DNA from: Siniperca chuatsi
Lineage: Eukaryota > Chordata > Actinopteri > Centrarchiformes > Sinipercidae
NCBI RefSeq assembly: GCF_020085105.1
Contig: NC_058051.1
Location: 24,922,955 to 24,986,954 of the forward strand
DNA: 64,000 nucleotides
Reading direction: 5' to 3'
In this document: in pieces, positions 1-10,500 of the stretch
Layout: each line of letters opens with the position of its first letter
Numbering within the stretch: position 1 is the stretch's first letter
The notes under the pieces: model-generated
What the model was told of the DNA's origin: nothing
What the model saw: the letters and a program-made list of their open reading frames with translations, nothing else
Databases searched by the model: none
Made by a program: the position numbers and the translations under genes

Positions 1-1009
1 GACAGATTGTATCTGTGACCCCGGTGACCTAACCACTGCTCATAACAACAGCTTTATCTTTGACACAACATCTGCTTATTAAACTGGCAGGCATGAACAA
101 GTTAAGTGCAACACATTCTGCTTGTCAAGTCATACACAAGTACAAGTTGTCAGCAAGCCAAACCCAAACATGACCATTACCTGATCTGTCCTATCACAAA
201 GAGCTGATTTGCATGTAGCTACTTGATCAACGACCCCCTCTCACATGTTTGGGATCTGTCAGTGCCACCTGTGTGTGTGGCCTCGATCATGCCAATACTT
301 CTCGGCCTCGACAGTTGTAATGGGTTCACTGTGGAGAGACACAAACACTCCCTGCTGCCCAAACGCTCTACAGCTCTTATTCTACCCTCCTGACTGGCTG
401 TGACATGCTTATAGTGGCCCCCCCACAGCTGCACTGACATCCACTTTACCATGGCTGTGTGGCACGTCTGATTGCACCTGTCAGGCTCTGTCCTCTAAGC
501 CTTATCCCCTAAATGCTCCCGCTGACCTTTGTCTCTGTTTTCTTCCCCTTTTTCAGACTTTTCTTCCTGGTTCTCAGACCACTTGTTATTCTTCCTTCTC
601 TGCCTAAACCACATGACGCTCTCGAAAGTGGTTTACTTAAGATCTTTTAAGCCTCAGAGGCTCACATATGTTAAATGATTAATATGTTATTAATATGTAT
701 TAATAATTAATTGTTGATTGCATGTAATAGTTCAGTTTGTGCTAGTGTTGCTATTTTATTCACAAAACAGCAGGAGTTGCAATAAGTCACTGTTTTCAGA
801 GGACAAATCTTCACAGCGTGACTGCTAAAGTTCCTTAACTTGCTTTCTGTTTGTTTTTTTGCCATTTAAATCTAACTCTTGAATCCTCTTTCTCATTGTA
901 CAATTCAAGGCGTTATTCTATACTTTTACAGTTAACAAATCCCATTAACGACCAGAACCAACAATGTGTTTGTGTTTCAACTAACATTTCTCAGATAAAA
1001 CACAGAGAC

Positions 1010-1290
1010 ACAGTTAGCGACTAGCTGGTGAACATAAATGGAGAATTTAGCAGCTAAAGAGCCAGATATTTCCCTCAGGAGTTGGTAGAGACCAAAAACT
1101 GAGCTAATATAATACATTACAACTCCAAATTAATGATACTGTTGCTCCGTAACTGCTGGATGTGTATATAAGTAACTCTTTGCTAACAAGTTCTCCATAT
1201 CAACTTAAAAGGTGATATGTCAGTGTTGTGTTTACAGCTTGTCTCTGCTGCCCCCAAGTGGCCGAATAAATCAGTAACTGCAGGTTTAAA
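1010..1290. repeat. Dispersed repeat, copy 1 of a pair
   Basis: About 280 bases align by eye with 22555-22860. Shared blocks include GCTGGTGAACA, TTTAGCAGCTAAA, CAGGAGTTGGTAGAGACCA, CTCCAAATTAATGATA and CCATATCAACTTAAAA, in the same order and orientation. Small insertions separate the copies. No coding capacity is visible. The family is unidentified; a nonautonomous DNA transposon or SINE fragment is possible. Confidence 0.75.
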
Positions 1291-4200
1291 AATGTCACAA
1301 ATATATAGTTTAATTTTAATAAAGGTGAAATACTTTCCTAAAACAGCTGGGCACTGTAGTTTATAGCAAACGTTACTCAAACAAGACTAAATATTGTATT
1401 AGTTGGAACTATTTTCAGCGGCGGATTTAGCGGATGTTCATAGCAATAATAGATCCATGAGCTTGAAAGCTTATCAGACGCCAAAACACTGCTTATAATA
1501 TTATGAAGACGGATTTTACAACTCTGGAAAGTTATCGCGGCTGCAATTATTTTACGTTTCATCACGACGTAAACAGTAGAAATACAGCTTTCTCTTTACA
1601 AAGTACCTACGAGGAATGTGCACTTGCAGGTATTTGATTGGCCGACGCAGTGCCTTGTCGGATGATGTTCAACTATTTTGCTGGACGACCCTGCCTTTGT
1701 TTTTATTTAGATTCCTCTGCGTTGGCACTCCTGCTGTGTCAATGCACTGATGAATGAGGGCATCCTCATACACATTTGGTGTTGACTCACGATAAACTAC
1801 AGTTCATTACAGTTCAATGTTCATTACTCGTGAAAGTGGGTACGATTTTTCTTCATACACCTTGATATTACACGATTAATGTAACTGTGTTGCTATTTCG
1901 TGTCTTTCCATGCAATTTTCAGCATGAGGCAGGTGCAGCAGTAACATCTTACACTTAGAGAGTGAATCATAACTTCAAACAGAAGACAAAGATCAAATGG
2001 CATATGTAAATGAAAGTGCTGTAATGTTTTGAGTTTGAGGTTATTAGTTCTCTACCCAAAGTTAATCATTTACAGAAATGGCTAAACTGTGTCTGTCTCA
2101 TTAAGTTATCTAATCGTGGAGCCTTGCAATCCTAGGCTAATGCAAGACCGTGTATTATCCAGATAAGAGCTGCTATCCATGATGATATTAATTGAATATT
2201 TGCTACAGAGGAGATATGTTAGGACAGCAAATGTACACACTCTTGCTTTCTTTACATATTATCATTCAAGCTTTTGACCAGTGTAATTTATGGTGGTGGT
2301 GGGGGGGTTCTCCTTTTGTAAGCAAGGTTACAATGGAGACTCCTGAATTCATTTGCCTGACCTCTTAACCCAACAAATGATGAAACTAAATAGAAAACTC
2401 CAAATTATCAATCTCTTTAAGAAGTTTTATAAGTACACACATATATATTCACACATTCTCCACCATTAAACCCCCACAGAACGACAGCCACATGAATGTA
2501 AGTGAACATCCAACGCCTTGTTTTCTTTCTCTCCACTTTGATGACCCTGCCCTTTGGGAGGATGGGCTGGTGGAGAGGTGGTCAGACAAACAAAGCCTAC
2601 CCTGAACCCTGTGACCTTGCTGTAGGCTACCACAGATGGTGTCAAAAAAGGCCCAGAGTTATCTTCATAATGACATCATGAAGAGACATTCAGGGACAAT
2701 TTGTTGTTTTCGGTATTAAAACAATATTTCACACTGTAAGAGCATTTTCACATTAACAGCTCTACACCTCAGTATCAGTCCATAAATACTGTGCCATGAA
2801 TGTCAGCTCCCCCGTGGACACTCAGCCATCAGGGTTCAGCCTTTGTGGTCCTGTCTCTAACCATTCACTTACATTTATTCAGAGACTGAGCTTGAACATA
2901 AATTCAGACACACATTAACTCCTGGACCTCCTCAGTACTTTCAGTACCATCCTCTCTATAACAGAAATGCTGTAACTCATTTCAGTCATGCAAACCATGT
3001 TCCAAGGCACAAAATGTTACTTGGACCCTTGACAGTTATACAACAATTATGACAAATTTGTCACTGATTTGAATATGAACATCTCACTCCACAAGACACC
3101 ACAATGTCTCACCTGACCACTCACTTTCTCAGTGTTTATGCTATAATACCTGCCAGTGAAAGCAATGAGGATATTCTCATTAATTACTGTAAACTGAGTT
3201 ATAATGTGTATTGCTTGATATACAGTAAGAAACCTAAAAAGGGGAAAGCTTTGTAATTTGTATAGCTAACAATTCTTCTTCCCTCACAGTGCATGTAGGC
3301 GCACAGCTTTGCAGCAAGTGAAACACACTTCCGATATAGACAGCAGTTGGCCTTTTAGATATTTACTGGAAGCAATTGTGAAACTGTGAAAACAGTATTG
3401 GACAACAAATTCTATGCTGGGGATTAAAAATCTGAAAAATGAAATACCACAAACAATAGTTGGACCAAAGGTAGATCTTATGAAAATAAATTAGTACAGT
3501 AACAAGGAAACAAAAAATTAGACGCTTGTCTCTCATGACATTAAGAAACAAAGTATCATCAGTGAAAGATTGAAATTAAGTCCCCATAGGATGTACAATA
3601 CAGTAATTAATCTAGTAAACATACAAATGTAAAAAGTAAACGTAAAATACACACCAGTTAGCCCAACAGTAAAGTAACAGTTACTGTTGGAATATTGTTA
3701 GCATATGGCAGGCTTGGTTAGCCTTAAACTGATAACAGAAAGTTAACAAATCAACAACCACAAAACTGCTGTAAAAAAAAAAAAAAGAAAACCTACAGAT
3801 AATGCTCCAACAAAGGAATTTGGAGAGAAGATAAAAGATGGCTGTCGATATTTGCTTGGACACAGATCTGACAAAATGGTGGATGTAACGTCAGTTAAAC
3901 TGCTATGGAACTGTGGCAGTAGTGGTTGCTACTAGCAACGAAATGTTAATTAAAACCAACTCCTGGTGACACGCCGGTGACCCATTTGAGTCCAATTATT
4001 TAACTATTTTTCTCAATATTGTATCATATTGTCAGAGTTTATGGTGTATCATTTAATCAGTCAATCAATGGCCACTCAACCCTTTTAATAGCAGAAAAAA
4101 TAGTTTCCAGCCAATCATACACACAAACTTAAACAAAGACGCTAATATACGGCAGAAGGATATTGTTGAGGCATTAAACAAGGTTTTTATTAATGAGTGA

Positions 4201-4902
4201 CATTCAAACTTTTACAACTGACACTGGCAAGGTTTGCATGCACACTATCCTGGTGATCAGGTTTTTGGAGTATCCTGGTTCTGTGTTGTATATTTTAACA
4301 TCTTATCCTGGTTTCGGAAAGTCTTCAGAACTCCTGTCCCACTGCCTCAATGGCTTATGTTGGTGTAGGTGAATACAGCTATAGGTTTCTGTTTTGCCTT
4401 TTTTTGTCTATAGGATACCAACTTTGTGCCAGTGTTTTGGTCTCAAATGTCAATCCAAATACCAGGCTAATACCCACTAATATAATACCCAGGAAGATTT
4501 TTGGTGTTTTTGATACCGTTCGTTTTGTTCGAGTCGAAGCTTATTTGACATATGAGAGGCCTAAACTGACAATGTAGGCCTATGTATCATTTCCATGGTG
4601 TAATGGCTTCACTCGTGTCCTGACGGTTTTCACATAATGGCTAAAGCCGCCATATTGGCCGGGCTAGTAGCTCTTTTATCAATCCTTTCTTCGGGCAGTT
4701 AGACAACGCTGTCAGTTTCTATGACGGGGCCGCACCAACCGTTAAAGTTTCACCGTTATAAAGTCGTCTTTTCGGTCGTTCAATGCTGTAACACTCATCC
4801 CACCTGTTCGCCTACTAGAGCGCCATTACAACGGAGCACTATGTAGATTGGCCCTAACCTTATAACCAAATGGCAATAGCATTGCATACATTACTGCATA
4901 GG

Positions 4903-4904
<2 letters not shown>

Positions 4905-4982
<78 letters not shown>
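4905..4982. repeat. (TA)n microsatellite
   Basis: Uninterrupted TA dinucleotides for about 78 bases, flanked by unique sequence. Confidence 0.95.
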
Positions 4983-4987
<5 letters not shown>

Positions 4988-5369
4988 ACTGCATTTCATA
5001 TATCACGTACAGCAGGTCACAATTTTCAGTGTTTCAATAGTTACCATATATTGACCATTAGCGAGTATAACCAAACAAACCAAAGCTCGCCGGATGTTCA
5101 CAGTAGTTTATAATATGACATTTGTGTTGCTATGTGCCCTGGATAATGACTCTACTGCTGCACCGTTACTAACTCAAATGACGGCAAATTCTGATGTTAT
5201 TTTAATCTCCAATTTTTATCACTAAAATATACCTAACATATAGCATATTAATTTTAGAGGTACAATTCAACACATGGGTTCCAGTGCAGTACTTTGGTTC
5301 GTTTTCAGAAGGAAACTGCGACCTCTAAAGTAGGCTAAGCTAGTGATATAACTGCCGTTAGTTACCGTT

Positions 5370-5676
5370 AGCATGTCTTCCAACTGAAAATCGGTGAGAT
5401 ATGGGTTTTTGTCTGCGATGCGGCGCTAGCATTATACATTAGCCTAATTATTGATCAACCTGTGCTAATTTTAGGGGGTGGGGGTGATAGTTAAGTTAGC
5501 CAACACAGCGGTTCCTTTTCAGAAATAAACTGAGTTGCCTGGGTGAGAAATATAGCAGCCATATTTCTATAACTGAAAATAGGCGAGATGTGTTTTTTGC
5601 CTTGGACGCGGCGCTAGCAGTCCCTTGCGCTAGTTACTGAACATCCTGTGCTCACTTCAGGGCGGGTGCCGGGTGG
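5370..5676. repeat. Diverged tandem duplication just upstream of the promoter
   Basis: Two segments, about 5370-5486 and 5553-5676, share ordered blocks: AACTGAAAAT (5382 and 5571), a G(G/A)GAGAT block, GCGGCGCTAGCA, a CCTGTGCT block, and then a G-rich run. The offset is roughly 189 bases. The copies differ considerably, so the duplication is old. It abuts the presumed first exon of the methyltransferase gene and may contain promoter elements. Confidence 0.6.
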
Positions 5677-5863
5677 AGGTTTCGTAATCCTGTGGCCGTT
5701 TAATAGCTAGCAGTCATACTACGGGACAGCCCCCCGTATCGGGCGTCCAATGGATCGTCCCTGAACGGATGCGGACGTCACAAGGGCCGGCCGGTGTGCC
5801 TATGTGCTTTAGGACGAAGCTAGAGTCAGGAGGACCATCTATATCTATAAGGGAACCGCCGAG
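5590..5863 (+). promoter_or_regulatory. dnmt3bb.1: CpG-rich promoter and non-coding first exon of the DNMT3 gene
   Basis: This stretch is visibly richer in CG dinucleotides than its surroundings, for example the GGCCGGCC-type run near 5785. It ends in a perfect splice donor: GAG at 5861-5863 followed by GTAAGT. The next acceptor in register is at 7560, where the ATG-bearing exon begins only 11 bases before the start codon, so at least one upstream untranslated exon is required. The transcription start itself cannot be placed. No TATA box is evident. Confidence 0.6.
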
Positions 5864-7229
5864 GTAAGTTACTAACTAATCTAAACGCAGAACCACCCGC
5901 TTATATCCTATTGAGACTTTCTCCTATAAAGGCGGTGTACGGTTGATACGCACATGGTCATGTTGTTACAGTTTTTATTGTCCTGGGCTGTCGTATATCC
6001 AGCCTTCTGCAGGCTCACAACACAAAGACCGGCTCATACAAATCCCCGGCGATATCAGCCGATAGGCTCGCGAGCCGGGGAGGTTTTGACTTCCTAATAA
6101 CGATTGCATTTGACTTCAGTCCGTTTCTTGTCGCCGGTTGCTGTAATAACGTGCATATGCGCGGATACTCAGCTGTAATTGCATTTTCTTAAACGGCTGT
6201 TGGAGTGCATCACTTTTAGCTACTTGCTTCAATGTAACGTTAAAACGTTAAGATCCCTCATGTGAAACCAACTGCACCATGCATGTAATGTGATATGTTG
6301 AAGACAAACCCTGACTATAGAAATTAACATGCCGGTCGGCGTGGTAGTAAGTGTACCACTTGTGGGTACATTGTATTTGTTTTTCCCACAAAGTAAAATA
6401 ACAACATCTTATGTTGAAGCTCAAGTTTCCTTGTCAGTGAAAGTTGTGCACTGGGGATGTTCGCGGCAAAAAATGGACAACGCGAGATTTCATTTACGCT
6501 TTCTATACGTAGAGGAGAAAGGGGAAGAGACACAGCAGCAGCGTGGCTCAAGTGGCTTGTAGCACTCACTGCTCGGTGTCTAAATTATACGACAAGAAAG
6601 TGGTGCAAGCAAAAGACGCAAATGTAAAGATTATTTGACAGAAAACACTGAGCCTTTATCCTCCACAGTCAGACAATAGGGATTAGAACCCACACACTGT
6701 CTCACCCCCACCCCTAGAAGTCAGTCATGGGGTAAACAATGGCGTTGGCAGTACTGACAGCCATGTTTTTCTAATGAATAACAATGTGAAAATTCCCTTT
6801 TGTAGAAAATAAGTTTGGGAAGGGTATGCATGACAGAAAAACGAAGCTGTAGTTCGCAGCATGTATGTCAGTAGTAGATGAGTAATATAGTTGAAGAAAC
6901 TACAGTGATGGTGGTGGCGTTTGCTCACAGAACATCTGGTTTAGGGTGCACAGTCAAACACAGGATCCAACAAAGCTTTATTACAAACAAATATATTACA
7001 AACAAGAACACTAAGGGTAGGCAAATGATTTAATTAATAAAGAAAATAAGGTAATTTTTCTCCCTTACAACACTAAATGCATCCACAATCTTGGCATTTA
7101 GGCAATTCTCAGGTGTTATTAGACATATAAATGCAAAACAATAATGTTAACCAAATAAAAAAAAAAGGTTATAAAGGCAAAAAGTCTATATTTGAACTCA
7201 AATAGGTTGTCACTTTGCTTTTATCCGAA

Positions 7230-7407
7230 GCGCTTAATAATTTGCCTCTCTCTCACACACACACACACACCGATGGCAGCAAGCTACGCTGCAAGGTGCT
7301 GGCCTAACCATCTGGTGCAAGTTGGGGTTCAGTGTCTTGCCCAAAGGACACTTCGACATGTGGACAGCAGGACGACACGCTCCACCTCCTGAGCCACAGC
7401 TGCCCAA
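7230..7407 (-). repeat. tRNA-derived SINE, antisense
   Basis: Read on the minus strand, 7396-7381 gives TGGCTCAGGAGGTGGA, a good Pol III box A. It is followed by a body containing a TGTCGAAGTGTCC-like block and ACACTGAACCCC, and it ends at a GT/CA run at 7252-7271. The same body occurs on the plus strand at 53745-53943. The element lies in the first intron of the methyltransferase gene. Confidence 0.65.
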
Positions 7408-7571
7408 CAGTCAAAATGTAATTTTATGTTAGGTATAGATGGAAATGTAAAAAAAAAACATTATAGACATGAACGTGGGCTAACTATGGTAGTAATGTTT
7501 TTATCTAATCCTTAATTCTTAATATTATAGAAATGTGATTGTTGTTGTTTTCTTTCTTAGAGAGCTGCGAG

Positions 7572-10500
7572 ATGGCAAGTACAGCGGTTGTGACTCCAGA
7601 CTCCTCCCATGATAAAAGCAGCCGCTTTCATTTGGTGACTTGGGTCAACAACCTGCTGAAGACAAACTTCAAAGATGTGCGGCAGATGGGTTCAGGTGAT
7701 TCATCAGTATTAGCAGAGCTAATTCAGTTTTTTAATCACGCCGAGCCTCGACAAGTCTTGCATACATGTTTCCTCTGCTGCACGGCGGTGTGTAACCGCA
7801 CCGTGGCTCTGTGTAGTTGCCTGTGACGGTTTCCTCTCTAAGTTTGTCACGATACCAGAATTTTAAACTTCAATATAATACTAGTACAAAAAACGATACT
7901 TCATACCTCTTTCGATACCACGGCAAAGAGAAAAGGAAAGTCCTAGGCACACAAAATAGGATAATTTATTTTTTATTAACAACCTGCACACAGTGCTGGT
8001 ACAGAAAGAGTCACTGAACAACCATATCGCAGCTGCAGCAATTTCCTGTTGCTGCTTCACATTAAAAGTTTTCCACTGGCAAACCAGCAGGAGGCTTTTA
8101 CTGTGAAGCAGCTACAGGAAATGCAATGTATTTGTCCCTGAATTAGCGGAAATTTCGTTAGTGGTGTTATTCTTCAATAAAAAATTATCTGCACGACAGT
8201 CGGAGCATCAGTCTTAAATATTGCAAGTAAGAATAGTACAAGCAGAAACAGCCATAGTGAGCTGTTAGATGAGGAGCCGTGTTGTGCTGTGGATAAACGC
8301 TTGCACCATGCCAGCACGGTCTGAGTGGTCATGGTTGCTCACAGCTCAGCTCGGCGCAGTATTCCCACTGCTATTGAAAAACAGCAACAAAAAAAAAAGT
8401 GTTCTTTTGCACAGACAACGCTTTCTGATCTGTCTTTATGTGTGTATAATCCTACAGGTGCATGTCACTGTCAGATCATGGACTGGGTTATTCCTGGCTC
8501 TGTTGACATGACCAAGGTGAAGTTTGATGCACAAGGTGAAGATGATTGTAAGCACAACTTCAGTCTCCTCCATGAGGCCTTCAGCAAGAGCGGTATCACA
8601 AAGGTGATTTTTCTCTAGTAGAGTAGCATTACCATTTCTTTTTTTACTTCTGTTACTTTTGTTTAAGGAGTTCGTTTCCAAAATCTATAGTTTATAAGGA
8701 AAAATAAATCTTACTTACAAGGAGTATGCCAATGTTTTTGCATACCCGTGTGTATTAATTATCATAAGATTATATGTAGCGCCACATTTAAGTGCCAGGA
8801 GCAGTGTCTTCCTGGAGTCTCCACTGCTTGTCTGGCAACCACACAGGGACAACAAAGATGACAGAAAGTCGCTGCTCCCGGCCAAAAAATCATTCCAGGA
8901 CATAACTCCCCGTAAGAGAGTTTCCCCTCGGGGATCAATAAAGTATTTCTGATTCTGATTCTGAACCACAAATTGTGTTTTTATATTTCTCTTTGTGTGC
9001 AGATTAAACAAACAAAATATAACATGTTACTTAGCAAGCTTTAGAGGTGCTGGTAGGTGGATGGACAGAGCCAGACCAGCTGTTTCCCCCCGTTTCTAGT
9101 CTTTATGCTAAGCTAAGCTAGCCATGTGTTCTTTCTAGCATTGTATTGAGTGTACAGATATGTGAGTGGTGTTGGCCATCTCATATAACTCTCAGCAAGA
9201 AGAAGTGTATTCCCTAAAATGTTAAACTATTCCTTTAACCCATCAACTACAAATAATTGACACTAAATAATAACTTTGAATCACTGACTTCAGATGCCGT
9301 ATTTGGACAAGAATATGTATTCAGGTTTGGTGTAACTGATGGATATCCCTTTTTGGAACAAAGATTTATTTTACAGTATACTGTATCTCTGTTGTTCAAT
9401 ATGGAGTTATATTAATTTCTAAATTTTGTCTTCTTTGTCTTGATTTAGACCATTCCAGTTGAGGAGCTCATAAAAGGGGATTTTAAAAGCAACTTTGAGA
9501 TCCTGAAGTGGTTCAAAGTTTTCTACACGGCAAATGTGAAAAATGAAGAATACGACCCCGTGAAAGCTCGGGACAGCCACGATATCAGCCCTATTGTGGC
9601 ATCTATACAATCGCATAAATGTAACTTAACATTTTCTTTCACTGAGATTATAAAATGAGGCGTTATGTTTCGATCATCACGTTTACAGTAGTTGTGCAGT
9701 AATCATTTTTCTTCTCTTCCTTTGTCAGGCACGGAAGAGAACGGCACTGTGACGTTTAAAAAGTTCCCTTACTCTGAAAAGTGGAAGGATATTTTTGATT
9801 GGGCTGACCATAGTGATCTCGGAGAGCACTATACGTACTGCCGTTCTTGTGAAAGGAACTTGAACACATTTCATAAAGGCCTTGTTGACCTCAGGCGACA
9901 TGTGGAAACAAACAAACACAAGAAAAGGGCTCAAAGACAACGCTCTGAGCCGCTGCCCTGTAGCGACGCAGCCATTCGGTTTATTCATAAACACTGTTAC
10001 ACTGGCTTTACTAAAGGTGAACAGGTGTCTAGACATTTTGCACGCTGTAAGCTGGGGTTGCAGTACCCCAAAGATATCACATCTGTTTGCCAACACACTC
10101 CGTACTGTGTATACATTTATGGAGAGGTAACACTGGGAAAGGATGACACTGTCTCCGTGGTCCTTGTCGGGTTTTTTGATGTTGAAGCCTCCAGGCACTG
10201 CATCCGATTTCTGGATGCTCTTCAGTCAGTGGGTGGTGCAGGAGATCAAACGGCGGCGGCAGTGGTGGAGACCTTGAAGAAATTCGGGTTACCCACAGAT
10301 AATCTTGTCGCTGTTTATTCTGATGGTAATGGTGCGGCCTCAGAGCAGATCTGCTCGCAGCTCAGGGAACTCAACCCGAACATAGTAGCCTTAGGAGGGC
10401 TGTACACCATCGCTGATGCTGCTTGCCACGCTGGGGTTAAGGAGCTCACCAATCAGGCTCAAGAGTTGATGGCAGATATCCATGCTCACTACTCCTCATG

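Larger units (their letters stand above)
1..5369. other. Intergenic region upstream of the methyltransferase gene
   Basis: No open frame here resembles a known protein, and no run of splice-flanked exons could be assembled on either strand. The region is A+T-rich. It holds one copy of a dispersed repeat near 1010-1290 that recurs at 22.55 kb, a long TA microsatellite at 4905-4982, and otherwise unique-looking sequence. Distal regulatory elements may be present but none can be identified by eye. Confidence 0.6.
7572..9620 (+). other. dnmt3bb.1: EB1-type calponin-homology domain exons of the methyltransferase
   Basis: Three exons encode residues 1-147. The order of motifs follows the microtubule plus-end protein EB1 (MAPRE): a W-x-N start helix, then [17 protein letters not shown] (EB1 has the equivalent C-Q-F-M-D and F-P-G-S), a K-V-K-F block, H-N-F-x-L-L, then [11 protein letters not shown] and a W-F-K-x-F-Y segment ending in EEYDP. 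This last run is especially diagnostic for EB1 over other CH domains. There is no EB1 C-terminal (EBH) domain. Whether it still binds microtubules is unknown. In human, MAPRE1 adjoins DNMT3B, so capture of a neighbouring gene's exons is plausible. Confidence 0.85.

Noticed and set aside
6329-6562. 77-residue frame in the first methyltransferase intron
   Set aside because: No similarity, no flanking splice signals matching a phase, and an equally long antisense frame; most likely chance.
9725-10198. 157-residue open frame antisense to the hAT-like exon
   Set aside because: It lies entirely opposite the strongly supported methyltransferase exon, resembles no protein, and has no promoter or splice context of its own.
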